Source: Mucilaginibacter gossypiicola
GTDB taxonomy: Bacteria > Bacteroidota > Bacteroidia > Sphingobacteriales > Sphingobacteriaceae
Direction of reading: 5' to 3'
Assembly: GCF_900110105.1 (NCBI RefSeq)
Contig: NZ_FOCL01000001.1
Location: 806,001-870,000 of the forward strand
Length of the DNA: 64,000 nucleotides
The notes under the pieces were generated by a model. That model saw nothing but the letters and a program-made list of their open reading frames with translations. It was not told where the DNA came from and made no database searches. Position numbers and translations under genes: made by a program. The first letter of the stretch is position 1; every line of letters begins with the position of its first letter. Shown in pieces: positions 1 to 7,324 of this stretch.

Positions 1-2664
1 TGCCCCGTACCTACCTGTAACATAAGCTGAGCCATTGTAAACATTGCCGTTAAAACCATAACTCGCTCTTAAACGCAAGCTTGGCAACCAATCTATTTTG
101 TAGAACTTTTCTCTTGCGATATCATAAGTTGCACCTATTGACCACAAGGGCGTCACCCGGTCATTTGTTTTAACCCCGAAGATGTTTGAGCCATCTTTAC
201 GACCACTTGCGGTCAGCGTGTATTTACTATCATAGGTATATGCGAGGTTTGCAAAATAGGACAAATACCGATTTGTTGAGCCATAAATGTTCCCGCCAGG
301 AGATGGTATAACACCGTAACCAGATGGATTGATCAGCACATAGTCGCTATAATTGAGATTTTGAACAGCTGTACCAAATTCGTCGTCGTAACCCAGTAAA
401 TTTCTATTATATCCAATATTTTGGAGCTGTTTTATCTCTGCACCGGCTAAACCAGTAATTTCATGTTTATTATCAAAAGTTTGATCATAGTTTAGTTGAG
501 CACGCCCATTATTGGCTATTAATTGATTATTGGAGAGATTCAATATACCGCCAACGGGTACCTGATATGTTGGTGAAGCGCCGGGATTCAATTTTGTAAA
601 TTGATTGATCAAGGTACGTGCGGCATATGTATCCTTGTTTTGATAATTCCTTCCACCAACTTGTTGATTTTCATTTTGGTACTGGAGGTTGATATTCCAA
701 TGCTTCAAAAAGCGGTAGGTAGCAGCTATATTGAGTACCAGATCATTTACTGTCGTGGTGTTATCACCGAAGCCTAACTCATCAAGGGGTTTATAAAGCC
801 AATTAAGCAAACCGCTGGACGTTGCTTTAGTTGCATAGCTTGCCCGATAATCTTTCGTAATGGCCAAGTGATTTCCATCGTTGTCGGCAAATTGAGCATA
901 AGGATATATTCCCGCAATATTGCCTCCGACGGAGATTCCAGTACCATAATTTAGCGCATTGTTTAGAGCAGTGACATTTCTGCTATAATTTAGACCAGTC
1001 GTAATCGATAAATTTGTAATTGGGGTATAAACGTTCTGTGCATTTACCGTCAACCTGTTAAATCCATTTCTGATCAACGGGTTTTGATTATTTACATAGC
1101 CCAAAGACATTGTATATGCATTCTGCTCACTGCCTCCTCGCATTCCAATGGAATATTGCTGATTAACCGATTTTCGATAGATGTATTTTTCGTAATCCCT
1201 TCTAACATCCTGATTCATTAAAGAATTAATCCTTGCTGCTGCATCTGCTTGTGAAATGGTGCCGGCCTGGCTTGCGGCGAGTAAATCAACTACAGGAGAA
1301 ACGGGAGTCCAATAAGAAACATCATTTATGGCGGTATTAAAATAGCCTTGCTTAAAAAGATCAGTTTCCAAGGCTATATAATCCGATGATGGCAGAAAAT
1401 TCCTATCGTAGTATAAATTTGGTTTATTCTGAAATGTCAGTGTTCCATTCACCTCAACTGACATCTTCTGATTTTTACGGCCCTTTTTAGTAGTAATTAC
1501 AATTACGCCATTACCTGATCTCGCGCCCCAAATGCTTGCTGCTGCGGCATCTTTAAGGATCGTTATATTTTCTACATCGTTGGGGTTGATATTACTTAAA
1601 TTTCCTTCATAAGGAAAGTTATCTACTACGATGAGTGGATCTCTACTAACATTACCAGAGAGTGTACTAACTCCCCGAATATTAATGCCGAGAAACCTGG
1701 AGTCCGAACCTGTGGCGATATTGGTATTAGCTTCACCATTAAAACGCAGGCCACTTGCAATACCAGAGAGGCGGTTGAGAATATTATCGCCAGGGTTTCT
1801 ATTTAATAATTTGTTATCAATTAGATCGTATGATCCGGATGATCTTTCTTTTGGGATATTTTGATAGCCAGTTGAAATAACCACCTCGTTAAGGGAGGTT
1901 TGATCAGGAATTAAAGTAATATTGAAAGGCCCTGTTTTCCGTTGATCAAAACTTATTTCTTGTGAAGCGTAGCCAATAAATACAATTCGAAAAGTTCCGG
2001 TGGTATCACTGGTACGAAAGTAAAATACACCTGACGGATCTGTTTGAGCGATTATCTTATTGTCGAGATAAATGGATGCCCCGTTCAGTGGGAGCTTTGT
2101 TTCTGCGCTTATTATAGTGCCATGAACAAGTTTTAAGTTCCGGCCATCTGTTGGCGAAGAATTTTGTGAAGACAGATCACGTTTTTCAGTATTTATAATT
2201 TTCGACTTAATCACAATTCGATTTCCAATTATGTCGAAGTCTAAATCAAGTGGAACAAGTAAGTCGGTAAGTACTTTTTTTAATGGTTGATTTGTTTCAT
2301 GCAGGCTTAACTTCGCATTTAGGTTTCCACTTACATTACTATAAATAATACCCACTTTGGCTTTCTTTCCGATTATCGTTAAAACATCCTTGAGTGGTTT
2401 ATCGGTTACATCAACCGAAATTAATTTACTGAGATCCTGACCAAAAGCTTTGTTAGTCTGAGTCAGAGGGATTAAAACGAATAGACATAGAGCAATAAGA
2501 CATATTCGTTTAAAAGCTAATTGTAAAAAAGGTCTAATAGGCATTTTAAAGTTGCGTTTAAATAGTGTTTTGAAAATTGCATAGGGAACTTGATTTAGGG
2601 CTGCCGGAGGCCGCCTCACATAGGGATGGAAAGGCAATAGCTTTCCCATGAAGTAAATTTTCAT
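1..2664 (-). CDS. SusC/RagA-type TonB-dependent outer-membrane receptor, 3' end cut by window
   Basis: Outer-membrane active transporter for oligosaccharides or other large nutrients. The reading frame is open for 888 codons from the ATG at 2664 and runs off the left edge, so the end of the barrel is missing. In order I see an N-terminal signal region (an internal ATG at 2544 precedes a clean hydrophobic stretch), an STN (secretin/TonB N-terminal) domain at about 65-130, a carboxypeptidase-like regulatory domain at about 165-245, a plug domain containing INIRGVSTL and ILKDAAAASIWGARSGNGV, then barrel strands. The STN domain marks receptors that signal through FecR and an ECF sigma factor, both encoded just upstream on the same strand. 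A SusD partner would lie left of the window. The start could be 2664, 2649 or 2544; all are in frame. Confidence 0.93.
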   Translation of the reverse strand, partial: MKIYFMGKLLPFHPYVRRPPAALNQVPYAIFKTLFKRNFKMPIRPFLQLAFKRICLIALCLFVLIPLTQTNKAFGQDLSKLISVDVTDKPLKDVLTIIGKKAKVGIIYSNVSGNLNAKLSLHETNQPLKKVLTDLLVPLDLDFDIIGNRIVIKSKIINTEKRDLSSQNSSPTDGRNLKLVHGTIISAETKLPLNGASIYLDNKIIAQTDPSGVFYFRTSDTTGTFRIVFIGYASQEISFDQRKTGPFNITLIPDQTSLNEVVISTGYQNIPKERSSGSYDLIDNKLLNRNPGDNILNRLSGIASGLRFNGEANTNIATGSDSRFLGINIRGVSTLSGNVSRDPLIVVDNFPYEGNLSNINPNDVENITILKDAAAASIWGARSGNGVIVITTKKGRKNQKMSVEVNGTLTFQNKPNLYYDRNFLPSSDYIALETDLFKQGYFNTAINDVSYWTPVSPVVDLLAASQAGTISQADAAARINSLMNQDVRRDYEKYIYRKSVNQQYSIGMRGGSEQNAYTMSLGYVNNQNPLIRNGFNRLTVNAQNVYTPITNLSITTGLNYSRNVTALNNALNYGTGISVGGNIAGIYPYAQFADNDGNHLAITKDYRASYATKATSSGLLNWLYKPLDELGFGDNTTTVNDLVLNIAATYRFLKHWNINLQYQNENQQVGGRNYQNKDTYAARTLINQFTKLNPGASPTYQVPVGGILNLSNNQLIANNGRAQLNYDQTFDNKHEITGLAGAEIKQLQNIGYNRNLLGYDDEFGTAVQNLNYSDYVLINPSGYGVIPSPGGNIYGSTNRYLSYFANLAYTYDSKYTLTASGRKDGSNIFGVKTNDRVTPLWSIGATYDIAREKFYKIDWLPSLRLRASYGFNGNVYNGSAYVTGRYGA

Positions 2665-2739
2665 TTCTTTTTAGTTTTTAAATTCTTGACTGGAAAAGTG
2701 GTACTGTGCTGGCTATTGCAGCTTATGGTTTCGTTTTAT

Positions 2740-3789
2740 TTAAGGCTCTTTACAACCACCATTAATGACAAATCCCCCGTTCTCTTCAATGACATTTCCA
2801 TTGATAGAAACGGAAATTTGCTTGAGAATGACGGATAATGGTTGTGATGTATCGAAGTCTCCGAAACACAGGCAACTTGAAGTATTGTCGCCAAGTTTGA
2901 TCGACGCGTCATAATATCGTCGTAAATCTGTTATGACCTCTTGAATAGGTGTGCCATTATATGATAGTATACCTGATTTTCTATTTAAAACAGACTGGAC
3001 TTTAGACGAACTAACAGTTAGCTCTAAATCGCTTCGGTTAAAGAGGACTTTTTGCCCAGGTTTTAGGATAACATTTTTAGTAAGAGCAGATTGAGGTTGA
3101 TTGGAACTTACCTTCACTATGCCGGTAACTACAGAAACTGAAAATATCTTGAGATTACTATAAGAGGTAATATCGAAGGAAGTGCCAACTACCTCCGTTT
3201 TCATGTTTCCGCTATGTATGATAAATGGATGTGCCTTATCTTTTGCAACCTGAAAAAAAGCTTCGCCATCCAAACTAACCTCACGAAATTTACCTATTAA
3301 CTGATCCCGGTATTTAAGTTTGCTGGATGGACAAAGCCATATCGTAGTTCCATCGTAAAGTTGTATTCTTTTTTTCTCACCAATATTTGTCGCCAGCATT
3401 TTGAAATCTGCTCTGATCGTTTTATTTACTGTGAGTTCAGAGCGGTAAATGAGATAAATCGTAGCGCTGGCCATCAAAATAAATACTGCCGCCGCAGATA
3501 AAAAGATTTTAATAAACCTGGTACTGAAATCATTGTTCTTATTGCTCTTCCCGCTGACATCTTTAACCGAGGCCAAAAGCGACATTTTTACAGTTTCGAT
3601 AGCTTTCTCATTTACAAATAGGCGGTCAGCCGCAGCCGAATCACCCTTTAATTCATCCGCTATGAAATTTCTTATTAATAATTCGTTCTCGGGCTTTTGA
3701 ATTTCACTAAATAATAATGCTGCTTCAACTGCGGTGCATTGATCGTTTAAATATTTATCAAGGAGGGCTTTTAAATCCACTTTATTCAA
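2740..3789 (-). CDS. FecR-family anti-sigma factor
   Basis: Inner-membrane anti-sigma factor (349 aa) that relays the state of the SusC-type receptor to the ECF sigma factor. The N-terminal cytoplasmic part (about 1-90) would hold the sigma factor. One transmembrane helix lies at about 92-116, followed by a periplasmic FecR domain with the typical stretch LYDGTTIWLCPSSKLKYR and a C-terminal DUF4974-like region near GTPIQEVITDLRRYYD. It lies between the sigma gene (57 bp upstream) and the receptor gene (about 75 bp downstream), the usual order of Bacteroidota sigma/FecR/SusC loci. It probably shares a transcript with the sigma factor. Confidence 0.94.
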   Translation of the reverse strand: MNKVDLKALLDKYLNDQCTAVEAALLFSEIQKPENELLIRNFIADELKGDSAAADRLFVNEKAIETVKMSLLASVKDVSGKSNKNNDFSTRFIKIFLSAAAVFILMASATIYLIYRSELTVNKTIRADFKMLATNIGEKKRIQLYDGTTIWLCPSSKLKYRDQLIGKFREVSLDGEAFFQVAKDKAHPFIIHSGNMKTEVVGTSFDITSYSNLKIFSVSVVTGIVKVSSNQPQSALTKNVILKPGQKVLFNRSDLELTVSSSKVQSVLNRKSGILSYNGTPIQEVITDLRRYYDASIKLGDNTSSCLCFGDFDTSQPLSVILKQISVSINGNVIEENGGFVINGGCKEP

Positions 3790-3845
3790 TGTCGTTTAAT
3801 GCTATTATCCGAATTGAATTAATTCTCACTGCTGTGAATTAAAAA

Positions 3846-4445
3846 TTATTTTAGATGGTTGAAAATTTTAGGGATTATTACCAGGAGAGCCAAATGTTGA
3901 TTGGCAAGAAAATACTGCTTTATTGATTTGTTGGCTTTTACCAGGTGGTCGTTGATGGTATAAACGGAGATCCCGAGCAGTTCACTTACTTCTTTGTAGC
4001 TCTTTTCTTCTAAGCGACATAAGGTGAAAACAATCTTGCGTTGAGGGGGCAAGCTTTCTATCGCTTTATTGATGAGTATTTTGGTTTCGCTTTCGATTAT
4101 TTTATCTTCTACTGGTAATACGTAGTCGATATTATTCTCTATTAACTGCTCAATAAGTCTTTGATCCTGAGCAATTTTTCTAAAATGTTTATATACTAAG
4201 TTTTCGGCGATTTTAAAAAGATAGGCTTTTATTGGTTTCTCGGGGTCGAGTGTATCGCGTTTTGTCCAGATTTTTAGGAAAACATCTTGAAGAATCTCCT
4301 GAACGATTTCTTCATCCTTAATGATGCGCAGAATTCTGCTGTAAAGATTGCGGCTATGTATATCGTAAAATTTTTCAAAGGCAATTTCGTCGCCATTTTT
4401 TATCGCGATGACTAAAACCTTTAATTCTTCATCGTTGAGTACCAT
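3846..4445 (-). CDS. ECF-type RNA polymerase sigma factor
   Basis: A 199-aa sigma-70 family protein of the Bacteroidota ECF group. Region 2 lies at about 20-95 (FEKFYDIHSRNLYSRILRI, then EIVQEILQDVFLKIW, the -10 recognition helix) and region 4 at about 130-182 (LPPQRKIVFTLCRLEEKSYK, then VSELLGISVYTINDHLVKA, the helix-turn-helix). It would drive the receptor operon when FecR releases it. It is the first gene of the minus-strand set sigma-FecR-SusC. The target is inferred from position only. Confidence 0.95.
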   Translation of the reverse strand: MVLNDEELKVLVIAIKNGDEIAFEKFYDIHSRNLYSRILRIIKDEEIVQEILQDVFLKIWTKRDTLDPEKPIKAYLFKIAENLVYKHFRKIAQDQRLIEQLIENNIDYVLPVEDKIIESETKILINKAIESLPPQRKIVFTLCRLEEKSYKEVSELLGISVYTINDHLVKANKSIKQYFLANQHLALLVIIPKIFNHLK

Positions 4446-4499
4446 AACTGCCTTGACTATCCACTCATATATAATTAGCGTCCAGGTTCGGATTGTGCT

Positions 4500-4781
4500 T
4501 TACGTGGGATTAGTTAACCCTTCCTTAGTTTCGGCTGCATTGTTAGCCTGGTGAACGTTGTACGCAGCAGCCACCAGGCCAATTAACTGATCTAAGAACA
4601 GGGCAAGCTTTTCGTCGGAGATTTCCGCTTTCTGGTTGCAATCTTTTAATGTCCAGCATTGAAAGATTTTCCAGGCGAACACCTTCATGGTTTCAGGAGT
4701 ATTGACTACAAAAAAATTAGCCAATACATCTTTAAAAGGTGTTTCTAAGGAAGGACTGTTATCGAAATTTATTGCTCCCAT
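4500..4781 (-). CDS. small hypothetical protein, 93 aa
   Basis: I do not recognise a family. The protein is 93 aa, mostly helical in composition, with no signal peptide or membrane segment. Its C-terminal half contains DEKLALFLDQLIGLVAAAYN, then an Ala/Asn-rich tail. It lies 54 bp upstream of the sigma factor gene on the same strand and borders the hairpin-rich spacer at 4811-4965. Either it belongs to the chromosomal side of the island boundary or it is an element gene. The open frame and the sensible ATG at 4781 favour a real gene. Confidence 0.55.
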   Translation of the reverse strand: MGAINFDNSPSLETPFKDVLANFFVVNTPETMKVFAWKIFQCWTLKDCNQKAEISDEKLALFLDQLIGLVAAAYNVHQANNAAETKEGLTNPT

Positions 4782-4810
4782 ACTAAACAGTTAATGTTTT
4801 GTCGAATGTA

Positions 4811-4965
4811 AATGCCATAGGGCGGACTCAACTTACCGAAACAAGGTACCCGCGAAGGACCCACCCACGATAAGCGAGCCCACACCTATGGCATATACCT
4901 ATGGTATGGGCTATCACTTACGTCTCGCGGGTAGAAATTTCGCGGGTTTCTGTTCCGAGACAAAA
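4811..4965. repeat. hairpin-rich intergenic segment, structured RNA or REP-like repeat
   Basis: The 307-base gap 4782-5088 holds no gene but many complementary arms. TGCCATAGG (4813-4821) pairs with CCTATGGCA (4885-4893). A near-copy of that second arm gives the direct repeat ACCTATGGCAT (4884-4894) and ACCTATGGTAT (4897-4907). ACCCGCGA (4848-4855) can pair with TCGCGGGT at either 4925-4932 or 4940-4947. GCCCA (4878-4882) pairs with TGGGC (4907-4911). This looks like a folded RNA, a REP-type repeat or a site-specific DNA structure at the edge of the accessory region. Confidence 0.5.
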
Positions 4966-5012
4966 GCAATTGCTTCAATTATTACGAGAAGAATTGCAAA
5001 ACAAATATAATA

Positions 5013-5056
5013 ATTTCAATTAAAAGTGGAGTTATACCTCCAATTTTAATTGAAAT
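5013..5056. promoter_or_regulatory. long inverted repeat upstream of the first XRE gene
   Basis: Two 19-base arms (5013-5031 and 5038-5056) are reverse complements except at one position and are separated by six bases. The repeat ends 32 bases before the ATG at 5089. This is the expected place for a self-regulating XRE operator, though the long arms could also fold as RNA. Nothing else nearby explains the symmetry. Confidence 0.6.
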
Positions 5057-5088
5057 AAACTTCTGAACTTCCCATCATATTATTGGTG

Positions 5089-5319
5089 ATGGATTTAGAC
5101 ATCGAAAACATAAAAAAAGAGTTTGCAAAAAACCTTGCTTCAGTCCGGAAAAAGAAGAAATTAACTCAGGACACTCTTGGCATCAAATGTGGTTTTGCAG
5201 ACGGTTCCCAAATTTCTCAATGGGAACGAGGATTGTATGATTTGCAATTGTCACGAATAATACTTCTTGCTAAGGCTCTTGAAGTAGATCCGAAGGAATT
5301 ACTCAATTTCACTATTTAG
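5089..5319 (+). CDS. small XRE-family helix-turn-helix regulator
   Basis: A one-domain DNA-binding protein of 76 aa (Cro/C1 type). The helix-turn-helix spans about 20-60: LTQDTLGIKCGFADGSQ, then ISQWERG, ending with LAKALEVDPKELLNF. A basic run RKKKKL precedes the recognition region. I chose the ATG at 5089; a TTG two codons upstream is less likely. A 19-base inverted repeat just upstream suggests autoregulation. It is paralogous to the XRE gene at 5620 (both have AS-[VL]-RKKKKL). Small regulators of this kind often control restriction-modification, toxin-antitoxin or mobile-element genes, but no methylase or nuclease of known family is adjacent. Confidence 0.88.
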   Translation: MDLDIENIKKEFAKNLASVRKKKKLTQDTLGIKCGFADGSQISQWERGLYDLQLSRIILLAKALEVDPKELLNFTI

Positions 5320-5465
5320 GTTTTAATCCAACCTAAATGAATAACCATATATATTAGCCCCCATAATAACAATAAAGCTATACCAAAATATAGCTGTCTA
5401 CGATTTTTATTGCCAGTTTTTGTGGCAATTGTCGGCGGCAATTTTTTGTCGTCCTTAGTCCTCAT
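5316..5465 (-). CDS. tiny single-pass membrane protein, 49 aa
   Basis: Below the usual length cut-off but convincing in composition: a basic hydrophilic N-terminus (MRTKDDKKLPP, later GNKNRRQ) followed by one strong hydrophobic helix containing GIALLLLWGLIYMVIH and a short tail ending in WIKT. The ATG at 5465 is preceded by AAGGA, though the spacing is too short for a classic Shine-Dalgarno site. The stop overlaps the stop codon of the XRE gene, so the two genes are convergent and overlap by four bases. It could be a small membrane toxin, an accessory protein or a chance frame. Confidence 0.4.
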   Translation of the reverse strand: MRTKDDKKLPPTIATKTGNKNRRQLYFGIALLLLWGLIYMVIHLGWIKT

Positions 5466-5546
5466 TCCTTGCTAAATGAATGGCATTCAGTTGTTTTTAG
5501 AATACCGGGTTTAATCAATTGGTCTCTAAATATACCTACAAAATTA

Positions 5547-5580
5547 TTAAAAGTGTTGTAATATATTACAACACTTTTAA
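5547..5580. promoter_or_regulatory. perfect 34-bp palindrome upstream of the second XRE gene
   Basis: Positions 5547-5563 are the exact reverse complement of 5564-5580: 17-base arms with no spacer, centred on AATATATT. It ends 39 bases before the GTG start at 5620. Perfect symmetry of this length is very unlikely by chance and fits an operator for a dimeric or tetrameric XRE protein. The rest of the 300-base gap 5320-5619 holds only the tiny minus-strand gene. Confidence 0.75.
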
Positions 5581-5619
5581 GCAGTAAAAAGTCAATTTTC
5601 GCTTTTCTTAATTTTTTAA

Positions 5620-5844
5620 GTGGAGAGCGAAGCACATAAATTACTTCTTACAAGCTTTGGAAAGCATGTTGCTTCGCTGCGCAAAAAGAAAAAGTTGTCT
5701 TATCGCAAGGTTGCACAGCAGTGCGAATTGGAGTTTTCTACGATCAAAAAATATGAGAAGGGCGAGTTCAATATGACTTTTATCAGCTTGAGTGAGTTGG
5801 CTAAGGGACTTGGCATACCTCTTAAAGAATTAATGGATTTTTAA
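5620..5844 (+). CDS. small XRE-family helix-turn-helix regulator
   Basis: A 74-aa Cro/C1-type protein and a paralog of the XRE gene at 5089. The helix-turn-helix covers about 22-62 (LSYRKVAQQCELEFSTIKKY, then EKGEF) and the protein ends in LAKGLGIPLKELMDF, matching the LAKALEVDPKELLNF end of its neighbour. The start is GTG at 5620; no ATG precedes the domain. A perfect 34-bp palindrome immediately upstream is its likely operator. The gene downstream on the same strand (6057) encodes an RX4H protein, so this regulator may control it. Confidence 0.86.
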   Translation: MESEAHKLLLTSFGKHVASLRKKKKLSYRKVAQQCELEFSTIKKYEKGEFNMTFISLSELAKGLGIPLKELMDF

Positions 5845-6056
5845 TTGTGTCGTTGAAAACCGATAGTCGGTTGTGAATTAATTACATTTTCTTGGCTCTA
5901 TTTTTCCTTATTTATTTTTCACTCTAACACTTTTCTCGTCTTCCTTAATTCGAAGCAGGTGCATGCGCGAAGATTTTAGGTAATGCTAAATCTTAAAATT
6001 TGCGTTATCTACATTAAGAATTCTACCGAACTTCGTAAACTATCATCGCACACCTC

Positions 6057-7226
6057 ATGGATTTTGAATTAACATTACGATACCTATACGGAAAACCTCA
6101 ATCTGATTTTGATGCTTTATTGATCCACCTCGAAGACATGATTGATACGTTTGAAAGGAATGTGGAAGCAACAATGACGCTTTATGGCCAGTCATATCTA
6201 AGTGAGAAAGAAAAGATTAAAAATACTTTTAGAGTGCAATGGAAAGCAGCTAATGAAGTTTACAAGGAAGCATATGAAGAAATCTCGGGTGATGATAGCG
6301 AAAAGAACGCTTGGGCAGCGCACAAAGCCAATTTCGCCTATATTGAAGGAGAAGAGCAATCAGCTGAAGAATTTGTCGATAGAAATCATCGAGAAATGAT
6401 CGACCATTATAACAAATCTGCCACTGCTATGCTGTATTCTATACTGGAGGGGCAGTTCAGGAGATTTGCGGAGTTATTGAGGCTGTTAGGGAATCATATT
6501 TTGACGGTAGAAGATCTGGTACAAAAGAACTACCTGGATGGAATCGTAAAGTATCTTGAAAAAGTGATCGGACTGAACGTAACGACTATTAAACCTTACA
6601 TAGAAAAACTACAACCTTTAAGGCTTTTGAGAAATAAGATCATGCACAACAATGGCGAGTTTCCGGATATTGAGGGTACCGAATTGTCTAAATTCGTTAA
6701 AGACTCTAATCATATGCTTGACTGGGAGCAGGAATTTGACGAAGCTGCTTTATGGACAGAGACCGTTGATGAGGTTAAACGTTACTACGTTTTGCGTATC
6801 AAAAACATCGAGTTCTTACAGCCGTTTTACAAGCTGATTCGGGAATTTTTTAATGAATTATTTTGGCTGGCTGATGAACATCTCAATCATCAGCCGATTG
6901 CGGAGCGGTTAAAATATGCTGCTGGCTTTGTGGGTAGAGAAATACGGGTAGAAAGTACAACTATCATTGAAGTAGATAAAGGGAAAAAGATCAAAGCAAC
7001 TGTCATTAATGATGGAGAGGATGAACCAAAATCGTTTGATTTCAGCATTACCGTAACCCGTTCATCAAAAAACAAATTTGAGGTAATTAACCAGGTGCCC
7101 AATGCAGATAGATTGGATCGTTTGGCGGCATATATTCAAAAGAATCCGCACATCATTTTAAAAAGCGTGTTACAAGGCTTCAATATTGGCAACCGAACTA
7201 CAGCCGTAAATGTAAAATTTTGCTAA
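6057..7226 (+). CDS. unknown protein with a HEPN-like RX4H motif
   Basis: A 389-aa soluble protein of no family I can name. The middle is helical (about 115-200) and holds a HEPN-type signature: PLRLLRNKIMHNNGEF, with Arg192 and His197 as R-N-x3-H, preceded by a helix containing LYSILEGQFRRFAELLRLL. HEPN domains with this motif are often RNases in toxin-antitoxin, Abi and CRISPR-linked systems (family knowledge). The C-terminal 100 residues look like a separate beta-rich part (IKATVINDGEDEPKSFDFSI). It follows the XRE regulator at 5620 and is convergent with another RX4H protein at 7325-8953. Defence function is inferred, not shown. Confidence 0.6.
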   Translation: MDFELTLRYLYGKPQSDFDALLIHLEDMIDTFERNVEATMTLYGQSYLSEKEKIKNTFRVQWKAANEVYKEAYEEISGDDSEKNAWAAHKANFAYIEGEEQSAEEFVDRNHREMIDHYNKSATAMLYSILEGQFRRFAELLRLLGNHILTVEDLVQKNYLDGIVKYLEKVIGLNVTTIKPYIEKLQPLRLLRNKIMHNNGEFPDIEGTELSKFVKDSNHMLDWEQEFDEAALWTETVDEVKRYYVLRIKNIEFLQPFYKLIREFFNELFWLADEHLNHQPIAERLKYAAGFVGREIRVESTTIIEVDKGKKIKATVINDGEDEPKSFDFSITVTRSSKNKFEVINQVPNADRLDRLAAYIQKNPHIILKSVLQGFNIGNRTTAVNVKFC

Positions 7227-7246
7227 TGATTAGTACGTCTTTGTAT

Positions 7247-7297
7247 AACTGGCCAACCTTTCTTCCAGCGCAAGCGATAGCAAAGGTTTGACCAGTT
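7247..7297. terminator. hairpin between convergent genes, probable bidirectional terminator
   Basis: The arm at 7247-7261 (AACTGGCCAACCTTT) pairs imperfectly with the arm at 7282-7297 (AAAGGTTTGACCAGTT). The hairpin sits in the 98-bp gap between two convergent genes. It has no good T-run on either side, so efficiency is uncertain. Confidence 0.45.
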
Positions 7298-7324
7298 GTA
7301 AAAACAATTGTCTCAATTCACTGA

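Noticed and set aside
1631..1864. 77-aa plus-strand frame inside the SusC gene
   Set aside because: Shadow of the receptor's plug domain on the other strand; no domain of its own.
5089..5844. Restriction-modification controller locus
   Set aside because: Regulators and palindromes fit, but no methyltransferase or restriction nuclease of known family is adjacent.
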